A DNA stretch of 6,689 nucleotides from Rhodospirillaceae bacterium. Lineage in GTDB: Bacteria > Pseudomonadota > Alphaproteobacteria > DSM-16000 > Inquilinaceae. Below are positions 1 to 6,689 of the stretch, piece by piece. Position 1 is the stretch's first letter. Each line of letters starts with the position of its first letter. Below the pieces are notes generated by a model, which worked only from the letters and a program-made list of their open reading frames with translations, did no database searches and was not told the origin of the DNA. A program made the translations under genes and the position numbers. Location: contig JAGQRL010000236.1 in assembly GCA_020425485.1 (NCBI GenBank), positions 5,579 through 12,267 on the forward strand. The letters run 5' to 3'.

Positions 1-1647
1 CGCGGCCGCCTGCACCCGGCCCGCGTGCGCATAGCCGAACGCCTGGGCAAGGCCGACGACCCCAGGGTGTTCAGCCTGCTGGCCATCCACGGCGCCGGCA
101 TCCCCACCGAATTCCCGGCCGAAGCGGCAGACCAGGCCGCCCGCGCCCGCTTCGAGGTGCCCAAGGGCTACACCGATCTGACCGGCCTGCCGCTGGTGAC
201 CATCGACGGGGCCGATGCGCGGGACTTCGACGACGCGGTGTGGGCGGAGCCCGACGGCGAGGGCTGGCACCTGGTGGTGGCCATCGCCGATGTCGCCCAC
301 TACGTGCCGGCCGGCAGCCCGCTCGACCGCGAGGCGGAAAAGCGCGGCAACAGCGTCTACCTGCCCGACCGGGTGGTGCCGATGCTGCCCGAAGCGCTGT
401 CCAACGGGCTGTGCTCCCTGGTGCCGGGCGAAGAACGGCTGTGCCTAGCCGCCGACCTGTGGATCGACGGCGACGGCAACCTCAGCCGCCACCGCTTCCG
501 CCGCGGCGTCATGCGCTCGCACGCCCGGCTCACCTACGAACAGGTGCAGGCGGCGCGCGACGGCAGCCCGGACGAAACCACGGCCGCCCTGCTGGACACC
601 GCCATCGCCCTCCTCTACGGCGCCTTCGCGGCCCTCTCCAAGGCGCGCGAGGCCCGCGGCACGCTGGACCTCGACTTGCCGGAACGGGTGGTGCGCATCG
701 GCGAGGACGGCCACGTCGTCGGCATTGCCGAACGCACGCGGCTCGACAGCCACCGGCTGATCGAAGAGTTCATGATCGCCGCCAATGTGGCGGCCGCCGA
801 GTCGCTGGCGGGCAGCCGGCTCGGCTGCATCTACCGGGTGCACGACGCGCCCGACCCGACGCGGCTGGATGCCCTGCGCGATGCCCTGTCGCCGCTTGGC
901 TACCGGCTGGCCAAGGGCCAGGTGATCCGGCCGCGCGCCTTCACCCAGGTGCTGGACCGCGTGCGCGGCACCGCCCAGGCGCCGCTCGTCAACGAGCTGA
1001 TCCTGCGTTCCCAGGCCCAGGCCGCCTACAGCCCGGACAATATCGGGCATTTCGGGCTGGCGCTGCCGCTCTACGCCCATTTCACCTCGCCGATCCGCCG
1101 CTACGCCGACCTGACCGTGCACCGCGCGCTGATCCGCCGGTTCTCGCTCGGCTCCGACGGCACCACCGAGGAGGAGCAGGAACGGCTGGAAGAGGTGGCC
1201 GAGCATATCTCCGTCACCGAACGGCGAGCCGCGGCGGCGGAACGCGAAGCGGTGGACCGTTTCACCGCCGCCTTCCTGATGGGCCGGATTGGCGAGGTGT
1301 TTTCCGGCCGCATCATGGGGGTGACCCGCTTCGGCCTGTTCGTGCGGCTGGCCGAAACGGGGGCGGACGGGCTGGTGCCCGTTTCCACCCTGCCCGACGA
1401 TTTCTACCACCATGACGAGGCCGCCCATTGCCTGGTGGGGCGCCGCTGGGGCCGGGTGTTCGGCCTGGGGGCGCCGGTGACCGTGCGGCTGGTGCAGGCC
1501 GAACCCTTGACCGGCGGCTGCCTGCTCAACCTGGTGGACGCCGACGAGGGCGCACCCGGCGAGCTGGCGCCCCGCGCCATGGTGCCCGGCGCACACGCCG
1601 CCCGGCCGCGCGGCCGCCCGCCGCAGCGGGGAAAGCGACGCCGTTGA
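1..1647 (+). CDS. rnr: Ribonuclease R, 5'-truncated by the window edge
   Basis: This is a processive 3'-to-5' exoribonuclease of the RNB (RNase II/R) family, which degrades structured RNA in the cytoplasm. The frame is open from base 1, so the true start lies upstream. The window holds 548 residues of a protein usually about 750 long, and the N-terminal helix-turn-helix and first cold-shock domain are outside. The RNB domain spans roughly 160-1150. Its catalytic acidic cluster IDGADARDFDDA begins at the ATC codon of base 202, and the four metal-binding aspartates (E. coli RNase R D272, D278, D280, D281) are all present. The conserved motif TSPIRRYADLTVHR follows near 1087-1128. A C-terminal S1 domain (about 1291-1540, GRIMGVTRFGLFVRL) comes next, then a short basic tail ending GKRRR, typical of RNase R rather than RNase II. 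The GTG at 25 is internal, not a start. TGA ends the gene at 1645-1647. No key residue is missing. Confidence 0.95.
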   Translation, partial: RGRLHPARVRIAERLGKADDPRVFSLLAIHGAGIPTEFPAEAADQAARARFEVPKGYTDLTGLPLVTIDGADARDFDDAVWAEPDGEGWHLVVAIADVAHYVPAGSPLDREAEKRGNSVYLPDRVVPMLPEALSNGLCSLVPGEERLCLAADLWIDGDGNLSRHRFRRGVMRSHARLTYEQVQAARDGSPDETTAALLDTAIALLYGAFAALSKAREARGTLDLDLPERVVRIGEDGHVVGIAERTRLDSHRLIEEFMIAANVAAAESLAGSRLGCIYRVHDAPDPTRLDALRDALSPLGYRLAKGQVIRPRAFTQVLDRVRGTAQAPLVNELILRSQAQAAYSPDNIGHFGLALPLYAHFTSPIRRYADLTVHRALIRRFSLGSDGTTEEEQERLEEVAEHISVTERRAAAAEREAVDRFTAAFLMGRIGEVFSGRIMGVTRFGLFVRLAETGADGLVPVSTLPDDFYHHDEAAHCLVGRRWGRVFGLGAPVTVRLVQAEPLTGGCLLNLVDADEGAPGELAPRAMVPGAHAARPRGRPPQRGKRRR

Positions 1648-1788
1648 TCCCGGGCGTTCCATCACGGGTTGCCGTGGCGGGAGAATCGATCCACTTCGTT
1701 CGGTGACGGGCCGCCCAAAAATCCCCACAGTGGCGCTGCCCTATCGACCGTCGGATCGGTTGTCTACGTGGGACCGGTGGGATCGAGA
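1648..1788. other. Intergenic spacer between rnr and the S41 protease gene
   Basis: This 141-base gap contains no convincing gene and no hairpin followed by a T-run, so no intrinsic terminator for rnr is visible. The protease frame stays open upstream to a TTG at 1669, but that extension lacks a signal-peptide character and is better read as non-coding. A purine-rich GGTGGGA at 1776-1782, six bases before the ATG at 1789, is a plausible ribosome binding site. I could not identify a clear -35/-10 pair. The protease gene may be read through from rnr or have a promoter I do not recognise. Confidence 0.5.
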
Positions 1789-3387
1789 ATGACGCGACTG
1801 CCCTGTGCCTGGCTGACCAAACCGCTTGCCGGACTGATTGTGCTGGCCACCATCGCCGGTTGTGCCGCTGATGGCGCGCCTGCCCCCGCAGACGTGGCAG
1901 CAACGCCGGATCTGGCCGCCGACCGCGGGCCGACCGACCCGGTGTTCACTGTCGGTTACGACCGCATGGCCGACATCTACCTGGAAGCGGTGGACCTGGG
2001 CGACCTGACGTTGGACGGACTCGACGGGCTGTCCGGCATCGATCCGGACATCCACGCGCTCCGGGCGGGCAACCACCTGGACCTGCTGCGGGGCGACGAG
2101 CTGGTGGGCAGCTACTCCAGTGCCGACGCCTACGACAGTGCGGCCTGGGCGGCGATCGCCACCGCCGCGGTACAGGATGCCGCCGCCGCCTCGCCGCTGG
2201 TGGCCGAGGCCGGATCGGAAGCGATCTACGAAGCGGTGTTCGATGCCATCGTCGGCGACCTCGACCCGTATTCCCGCTACGTCAACGCCGAGGAGGCGGA
2301 AGCCGAGCGCGCCTCGCGCGATGGCTATGGCGGCGTCGGCCTGCTGCTGAATTTCGACGATGCCGCCGGCTTCGGCTTCGTGGAGGACGTGTTCGACGGC
2401 AGCCCGGCGGAAGCCGCCGGCGTCCGCGTCGGCGACGTGTTCGTGGCGGTGGACGGCCAGCCCACCACCGGCTGGACCCTGCAGGACCTGGCGCACCATC
2501 TGCGCGGCCCCATCGGCACCGTGGTTACCGTCACGGTGCGCGGCGACGACGGCAACCTGCGCACCATCTCCATGCGCCGCGCCCAGGTGATCATCGACAC
2601 GGTCGAGTCCGAAATCCGCGACGGCATCGGCATCATGCGGATCTCCCGCTTCAACGCCGGCACGCTGGAACAGGCGCGCGACGTGCTGGGCGACCTGCTG
2701 GCGGAGCTGCAATGGTCGGGCGGCACCGGGCTGATCCTGGATCTGCGTGGCAACCCCGGCGGGCTGCTGGACCAGTCGGTTGGGCTGGCCGACCTGTTCA
2801 TCCAGTCGGGCGACATCATCACCACCCGCGGCCGCCACCCGGACAGCTTCCAGCGCTTCCCCGCCAGCGGCGGCGACCTGGCGGACGGCTTGCCCATGGT
2901 GGTGCTGGTGGACAGCCGCTCGGCCTCCGGTGCGGAAATCGTCGCCGCGGCCTTGCAGGATACCGGGCGCGCCGTGGTGGTGGGCTCGTCCTCCTTCGGC
3001 AAGGGCAGCGTGCAGACGGTGTCGCGCCTGCCCAACGGCGGCGAGCTGTTCCTCACCTGGAGCCGCATCTACGGGCCGGCGGGCATCACCATCCACCGCC
3101 AGGGCGTGACGCCGACGATCTGCACCTCCAGCGGGCTGGGCGATGCCGGGACCATCATCCAGGCCTTCCGCTCCGGCACCATTCCCACGCCGGACATGCT
3201 GCTGGACCAGCGCCAGCGCGCCGCGGACGACGACGACGCGCTGCGCGAACTGCGCGAAGCCTGCCCCTGGCACGAGCATGACAGCGATCTGGATATCGAG
3301 GTGGCCATCCAGCTGCTGGAGGACCAGAACCTGTTCGCCCGGGCGCTCGACACAGCACCCGCCGCCACCCTGGCGGCGGCCCAGTAG
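1789..3387 (+). CDS. S41 family (C-terminal processing) peptidase, PDZ-containing lipoprotein
   Basis: This is a 532-residue carboxyl-terminal processing protease (CtpA/Prc type, MEROPS S41) that would act in the periplasm, anchored to a membrane. The ATG at 1789 gives an N-terminus with a charged start, a hydrophobic stretch and a lipobox IAGC. Lipidation would be at Cys25, and Ala at +2 fits outer-membrane sorting by the E. coli rule. A helical region (about 45-175) contains DLDPYSRYVNAEE, the usual S41 pre-PDZ segment. The PDZ domain runs from about 178 to 262 (GVGLLL through AGVRVGDVFVAVDG). The protease core has LILDLRGNPGGLLDQSV, then SASGAEI with Ser380 and FGKGSVQ with Lys405. That is a 25-residue spacing, equal to S452/K477 of E. 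coli Prc, so the Ser/Lys dyad looks intact. Two cysteines in the C-terminal part (445 and 492) could form a disulfide. The specific substrate and a gene symbol cannot be assigned. It follows rnr on the same strand and may be co-transcribed with it. Confidence 0.92.
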   Translation: MTRLPCAWLTKPLAGLIVLATIAGCAADGAPAPADVAATPDLAADRGPTDPVFTVGYDRMADIYLEAVDLGDLTLDGLDGLSGIDPDIHALRAGNHLDLLRGDELVGSYSSADAYDSAAWAAIATAAVQDAAAASPLVAEAGSEAIYEAVFDAIVGDLDPYSRYVNAEEAEAERASRDGYGGVGLLLNFDDAAGFGFVEDVFDGSPAEAAGVRVGDVFVAVDGQPTTGWTLQDLAHHLRGPIGTVVTVTVRGDDGNLRTISMRRAQVIIDTVESEIRDGIGIMRISRFNAGTLEQARDVLGDLLAELQWSGGTGLILDLRGNPGGLLDQSVGLADLFIQSGDIITTRGRHPDSFQRFPASGGDLADGLPMVVLVDSRSASGAEIVAAALQDTGRAVVVGSSSFGKGSVQTVSRLPNGGELFLTWSRIYGPAGITIHRQGVTPTICTSSGLGDAGTIIQAFRSGTIPTPDMLLDQRQRAADDDDALRELREACPWHEHDSDLDIEVAIQLLEDQNLFARALDTAPAATLAAAQ

Positions 3388-3408
3388 CAGGGCCGCTGCC
3401 GCGGGCCG

Positions 3409-3428
3409 GGCCGGGCAGCCGCCCGGCC
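3409..3428 (+). terminator. GC-rich hairpin after the S41 protease gene, possible terminator
   Basis: A perfect 8-bp stem, GGCCGGGC pairing with GCCCGGCC, closes a 4-base AGCC loop 21 bases after the protease stop codon. It lies immediately upstream of the probable rpmG promoter. No T-tract follows, so it is not a classical intrinsic terminator. It may act as a transcript 3'-end stabiliser or a weak terminator separating the protease gene from rpmG. The pairing is seen directly; the role is inferred. Confidence 0.4.
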
Positions 3429-3437
3429 GACACTGCA

Positions 3438-3466
3438 CTTGACAATCGCGGGGCAGACCATAGTGT
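3438..3466 (+). promoter_or_regulatory. Probable sigma-70-type promoter of rpmG
   Basis: CTTGACA at 3438-3444 contains a perfect TTGACA -35 hexamer, and CTTGAC is the form common in alphaproteobacterial housekeeping promoters. Counting 17 bases after CTTGAC gives TAGTGT (3461-3466) as a weak -10 that matches TATAAT at three positions. CATAGT at 3459 matches better but is too close. Transcription would start near 3474, leaving a leader of about 45 bases. The -35 is strong and well placed between the protease gene and rpmG; the -10 is the weak part of this call. Confidence 0.5.
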
Positions 3467-3520
3467 CACGCGCTCGAGACACTGCCCGCGCGACCGCTTG
3501 CGCAACCGAAGGTCCGATCG

Positions 3521-3688
3521 ATGGCAAAGCCGGCAAACATCAAAATCCGCCTGAATAGCACCGCGAACACGGGCTATTTCTACGTCACCAAGAAGAACAC
3601 CAAGAACACCACGGAAAAGCTGACCCAGCGCAAGTACGACCCGATTGCGCGGCAGCACGTGGAGTTCAAGGAAGGCAAGATCAAGTAG
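3521..3688 (+). CDS. rpmG: 50S ribosomal protein L33
   Basis: This 55-residue protein of the large ribosomal subunit starts MAKPANIKIRL and ends EFKEGKIK. It has the same length as E. coli L33 and shares its pattern: an N-terminal MAK, a central GYFYVTKKN, then LTQRKYDPIARQHVEFKE. There are no cysteines, so it is the zinc-independent (C-minus) form of L33. The start at 3521 is supported by GAAGG at 3508-3512, eight bases upstream. The codons use more A and T than neighbouring genes, as expected for a lysine- and asparagine-rich ribosomal protein. It is set apart by its own probable promoter upstream and hairpins downstream, so it is likely a single-gene unit, possibly with read-through into the ASCH gene. 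Confidence 0.96.
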   Translation: MAKPANIKIRLNSTANTGYFYVTKKNTKNTTEKLTQRKYDPIARQHVEFKEGKIK

Positions 3689-3696
3689 GCTTGCGG

Positions 3697-3715
3697 GCGG
3701 CCGCCTGACGGCCGC
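3697..3715 (+). terminator. Hairpin just after rpmG
   Basis: GCGGCC (3697-3702) can pair with GGCCGC (3710-3715) around a 7-base loop, starting eight bases after the rpmG stop. The following bases are TCTGCG, not a T-run, so it could be a 3'-end stabiliser or part of a compound terminator with the hairpin at 3743. Confidence 0.3.
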
Positions 3716-3742
3716 TCTGCGCCCCTTGCCCGGCAGCAACCG

Positions 3743-3773
3743 CCGGCCCCGGCACACCGCCGCGGCCGGTTTT
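3743..3773 (+). terminator. Candidate intrinsic terminator downstream of rpmG
   Basis: CCGGCC (3743-3748) pairs with GGCCGG (3764-3769) around a 15-base GC-rich loop and is followed directly by TTTT (3770-3773). The short T-run and position 55 bases after the rpmG stop fit a factor-independent terminator. The loop is long and the T-run short, so efficiency may be partial, which would allow some read-through into the ASCH gene. Confidence 0.45.
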
Positions 3774-3818
3774 GCGTTGTGGGGTCGGCAGAGGCGGTGC
3801 CGAGCACTCTCCACGCGC

Positions 3819-3824
3819 AGGGAG
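3819..3824 (+). promoter_or_regulatory. Ribosome binding site deciding the ASCH gene start
   Basis: AGGGAG lies seven bases before the ATG at 3832. It favours this ATG over the in-frame upstream TTG at 3772, which would overlap the terminator, and over the ATG at 3847. Confidence 0.6.
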
Positions 3825-3831
3825 CCGCGCA

Positions 3832-4185
3832 ATGAGCCCTTGCCCCATGCAGTCCCTCAAGGTCGTCGATCGGCTGTTCGGAGCCATTCTGAGGGGCGAG
3901 AAGACCCACACCATCCGCTGGCGCGAGCCGCGCATCGTGCCGGGCCCCATGACCTATGTCTGCAATGGCAATCCCAGCCGCACGGTCGTGGTGATGGTGA
4001 CCCGATGCACCGACGTGCCGCTGTCCGCCGCCGCCGCCCAGGTGGGCAAGCAGGACGTCTGGCCCGATGCCGTGCTGCTTGCGGGCATGCGCGAGCACTA
4101 TCCGCAGATCGCGCTCCACGACCTGGTCCAGGTGGTGGAACACCTGTCCCCGGCAGAGACGCGGGCAGCCCTGGCGGGCCAGTAG
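3832..4185 (+). CDS. ASCH-domain protein, YqfB-like (possible N4-acetylcytidine amidohydrolase)
   Basis: This 117-residue cytosolic protein consists almost entirely of one ASCH domain, a PUA-like beta-barrel that binds RNA or nucleosides. The signature is ILRGEKTHTIRW at about residues 19-30. Compared from memory with E. coli YqfB, which hydrolyses N4-acetylcytidine using K21, T24 and E74, the Lys and Thr match K24 and T27. The segment from VTRCTDVPL to MREHYP (56-91) aligns without gaps to the YqfB region from VTATSTVTL to IADIYP. That alignment puts D75 at the catalytic Glu position, a conservative change. The shared residues between the two anchors are few, so a generic ASCH RNA-binding role remains possible. 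The start is set by AGGGAG upstream. The gene follows rpmG on the same strand and converges with pleD, 46 bases apart. The ASCH family call is fairly firm; the enzymatic activity is an inference. Confidence 0.78.
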   Translation: MSPCPMQSLKVVDRLFGAILRGEKTHTIRWREPRIVPGPMTYVCNGNPSRTVVVMVTRCTDVPLSAAAAQVGKQDVWPDAVLLAGMREHYPQIALHDLVQVVEHLSPAETRAALAGQ

Positions 4186-4231
4186 GTTTGGAGGTTCAGA
4201 GCGAACGGAGGGGGGTCAGCAGCCGGCCGGC

Positions 4232-5650
<1,419 letters not shown>

Positions 5651-5654
5651 GCAC

Positions 5655-6023
5655 CTACTGTTCCAGATGTTTCTTAACAGTTCGTAAGAAGAGGCTGACA
5701 GATATCGGTTTTGACAGATAATCTTCGCAGCCGCCTTCGCGGATCTTCTCCTCGTCGCCCTTCATGGCGAAGGCGGTGACCGCGATCACCGGAATCGCCT
5801 TCAGTTCGTCATCGGCCTTGAGCCACTTGGTCACTTCCAGGCCGGACACCTCCGGCAGCTGGATATCCATCAAGATCAGGTCCGGCCGATGCTCCCGCGC
5901 CATGCGCAGCGCTTCCATGCCGTCCTTGGTCTGCAAAGTATCGTAGCCGTTGGCTTCCAAAAGATCATGAAATAGCTTCATGTTCAATTCATTATCTTCA
6001 ACGATTAGAACAGTCTTGGACAT
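5655..6023 (-). CDS. divK: Cell-cycle single-domain response regulator DivK
   Basis: This 122-residue stand-alone receiver has no output domain. It is nearly identical in plan to Caulobacter DivK, with the diagnostic stretches VEDNELNMKLFHDLLEA, LILMDIQLPE, SGLEVTKWLK and AVTAFAMKGDEEKIREGGC. The phosphorylation site is D53, with E9/D10 for metal binding, T83 as switch residue and K105 in SKPIS. In Caulobacter, DivK is phosphorylated by DivJ and dephosphorylated by PleC, and it controls the CckA-CtrA pathway through DivL; transfer of that role to this organism is inference. The start is supported by AAGGA seven bases upstream. It is the first gene of a divK-pleD unit, with TATACT about 40 bases before the start. 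Its codons are richer in A and T than the surrounding genes. Confidence 0.96.
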   Translation of the reverse strand: MSKTVLIVEDNELNMKLFHDLLEANGYDTLQTKDGMEALRMAREHRPDLILMDIQLPEVSGLEVTKWLKADDELKAIPVIAVTAFAMKGDEEKIREGGCEDYLSKPISVSLFLRTVKKHLEQ

Positions 6024-6030
6024 GTTCGAG

Positions 6031-6035
6031 TCCTT
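6031..6035 (-). promoter_or_regulatory. Ribosome binding site of divK
   Basis: On the minus strand this reads AAGGA, seven bases before the divK ATG, and it fixes the start at 6023. Confidence 0.65.
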
Positions 6036-6060
6036 CGTGTCGACCCACTTCGCGGAGCAA

Positions 6061-6089
6061 AGTATAGGTCTGCTGAGATAGGCACAACC
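6061..6089 (-). promoter_or_regulatory. Probable divK-pleD promoter
   Basis: On the minus strand TATACT (6066 down to 6061) matches the -10 consensus at five of six positions. Upstream is GGTTGTGC; TTGTGC would sit 15 bases from the -10 and GGTTGT 17 bases, so the -35 is poor. Transcription would start near 6054, giving a leader of about 30 bases that includes the AAGGA site. A weak -35 would fit a promoter needing an activator. I do not see a convincing CtrA box (TTAA-N7-TTAA) here. Confidence 0.45.
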
Positions 6090-6107
6090 GATTGAAATTG
6101 CGAAATG

Positions 6108-6120
6108 GATCGGTCCGATC
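6108..6120. repeat. Inverted repeat GATCGG-T-CCGATC
   Basis: Two perfect 6-base arms flank a single central T, about 20 bases upstream of the putative divK -35. The position fits an operator for a dimeric regulator acting on divK, but nothing in the sequence identifies the protein. Confidence 0.5.
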
Positions 6121-6146
6121 AGAACACCGTGCGGGCCCCATGAATC

Positions 6147-6158
6147 GCGACGCGTCGC
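6147..6158. repeat. Perfect 12-base palindrome GCGACGCGTCGC
   Basis: This self-complementary dodecamer lies in the middle of the divK/dinB gap, about 98 bases before the dinB start. In GC-rich DNA such palindromes occur by chance, so a function is only suggested by its position. Confidence 0.4.
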
Positions 6159-6178
6159 CGCGGAGCGTCACATCCGGT

Positions 6179-6192
6179 ACGGTCAGGACCGT
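6179..6192. repeat. Inverted repeat ACGGTC-AG-GACCGT
   Basis: Two perfect 6-base arms flank a 2-base centre, about 63 bases before the dinB start and 41 bases before a possible -10. It could be an operator for dinB. Confidence 0.45.
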
Positions 6193-6255
6193 CGGGATCG
6201 TTTACCTTTGGCCGCGGCAATCGGCACTGCGGCATTATAGCGGAGCGACGCTGTC

Positions 6256-6689
6256 GTGCACCCCCCGTCTGAAGCCTCGGGCCTGTGCCGCGACTGCCTG
6301 GCCGCCGTCGCCGAACCCGCGGCACAGCGGCGCTGCCCGGTCTGCGGCTCGCCGCGCCTGGTCGTCCACCCCGAGCTGCACGCCCTGTCAATCGCCCATC
6401 TCGATTGCGATGCCTTCTATGCGTCGGTGGAGAAACGCGACCGGCCGGAGCTGCGCGACCGCCCGGTGATCGTCGGCGGCGGCCAGCGCGGCGTCGTCTC
6501 CGCCGCCTGCTACGTGGCGCGAATCTCAGGCGTTCGCTCGGCCATGCCCATGTTCAAGGCGCTCCGGGCCTGCCCCGATGCCGTGGTGATCAAGCCCGAC
6601 ATGGCCAAATACGCCGCCGCCGGCCGCGAGGTGCGCGCCCTGATGCGGGACCTGAGTCCGCTGGTGGAACCGCTGTCGATCGACGAGGC
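6256..6689 (+). CDS. dinB: DNA polymerase IV with N-terminal zinc-ribbon-like extension, 3'-truncated
   Basis: This is a Y-family translesion DNA polymerase, of which the first 144 codons are in the window. The GTG at 6256 is the only plausible start: an in-frame TAG lies at 6238, and GGAG at 6242-6245 precedes it by ten bases. Residues 11-30 form CxxC-x12-CxxC (C11, C14, C27, C30), ending CPVCGSP, a likely zinc ribbon absent from E. coli DinB. The polymerase begins near residue 45 with SIAHLDCDAFYASVEKRD. D50 matches the catalytic D8 of E. coli, and Y55 is the steric-gate aromatic (Phe13 in E. coli). The palm and fingers continue with VIVGG, RGVVSAACYVAR, GVRSAMPMFKAL and PLSIDE, where D143/E144 match the E. 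coli D103/E104 pair. The window stops there, so the little finger and beta-clamp motif cannot be seen. It is divergent from divK. Confidence 0.95.
   Translation, partial: MHPPSEASGLCRDCLAAVAEPAAQRRCPVCGSPRLVVHPELHALSIAHLDCDAFYASVEKRDRPELRDRPVIVGGGQRGVVSAACYVARISGVRSAMPMFKALRACPDAVVIKPDMAKYAAAGREVRALMRDLSPLVEPLSIDE

Larger units (their letters stand above)
6024..6255. other. Divergent intergenic region between divK and dinB
   Basis: These 232 bases separate the two divergent genes and hold no convincing gene. Near divK the region is relatively A/T-rich and carries the divK leader and promoter. Toward dinB it becomes GC-rich and contains three perfect short inverted repeats. An in-frame TAG at 6238-6240 blocks any upstream extension of dinB. 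TTATAG or CATTAT near 6233-6240 could be a -10 for dinB, but no matching -35 stands out. I looked for the alphaproteobacterial LexA box GTTC-N7-GTTC and did not find one, so SOS control of dinB is not supported by this stretch. Confidence 0.6.

Noticed and set aside
445..1728. Open frame of 427 codons on the minus strand opposite rnr
   Set aside because: It is antisense to conserved RNase R motifs and has a composition typical of third-position GC shadows.
1741..3438. Open frame of 565 codons on the minus strand opposite the S41 protease gene
   Set aside because: It is a shadow of the protease codons in GC-rich DNA. Its product is rich in Ala, Gly, Gln, His and Arg, shows no recognisable fold, and the plus strand encodes a complete protease with catalytic motifs.
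3511..3519. GGTCCGATC shared by the rpmG leader and the divK/dinB gap (6112-6120)
   Set aside because: A single 9-base match between two sites in one window is expected by chance at this composition, and in the rpmG leader it is not part of an inverted repeat.
5674..5688. CtrA-like box TTAA-N7-TAAG at the end of divK
   Set aside because: Only one half matches the TTAA consensus, and it lies inside conserved divK codons, so it is better explained by coding sequence.
6024..6255. LexA (SOS) operator upstream of dinB
   Set aside because: GTTC at 6024 and GAAC at 6122 have no partner seven bases away, so the GTTC-N7-GTTC operator is not formed.
6092..6469. 125-codon plus-strand frame overlapping the start of dinB, and a 90-codon minus-strand frame (6119-6391)
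   Set aside because: Both run into the dinB coding region in the wrong frame and encode nothing recognisable. The dinB frame from 6256 has conserved Y-family residues.

Overview
The window is about two-thirds GC, densely coding, and looks like ordinary chromosomal core sequence from an alphaproteobacterium, most likely Rhodospirillales-like. The strongest taxonomic signal is the divK-pleD pair, whose products closely resemble the Caulobacter cell-cycle response regulators from memory. An RNase R, a Cys-free 55-residue L33 and a DinB with a zinc-ribbon-like N-terminal extension agree with this. There is no sign of phage, insertion sequence, tRNA, rRNA or CRISPR.

Layout from left to right. (1) 1-1647, + strand: the C-terminal three quarters of RNase R (rnr), with its start outside the window. 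(2) 1789-3387, +: a secreted S41 (C-terminal processing) serine protease with a lipoprotein signal, a PDZ domain and an intact Ser/Lys dyad. (3) 3521-3688, +: rpmG, ribosomal protein L33, behind its own probable promoter and a GC-rich hairpin that separates it from the protease gene. (4) 3832-4185, +: a small ASCH-domain protein resembling E. coli YqfB. (5) 4232-5650, -: a PleD-type REC-REC-GGDEF diguanylate cyclase. (6) 5655-6023, -: DivK, four bases upstream of pleD in the same transcript. (7) 6256-6689, +: the first 144 codons of DNA polymerase IV (dinB), divergent from divK and running off the end of the window.

The 232-base divK/dinB intergenic region is the longest non-coding stretch. 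It holds a probable divK promoter and three short perfect inverted repeats. The ASCH gene and pleD converge, separated by 46 bases.

Functionally, divK-pleD is a signalling operon. By homology, DivK is a single-domain receiver in the DivJ/PleC circuit and PleD makes c-di-GMP once phosphorylated. The other genes are housekeeping functions: RNA decay, envelope proteolysis, translation, possible modified-nucleoside turnover and translesion synthesis. I see no convincing new multi-gene system. The points most worth checking are the YqfB-like ASCH protein next to rpmG, the degenerate second receiver of PleD, the zinc-ribbon extension on DinB, and the cluster of palindromes between divK and dinB.
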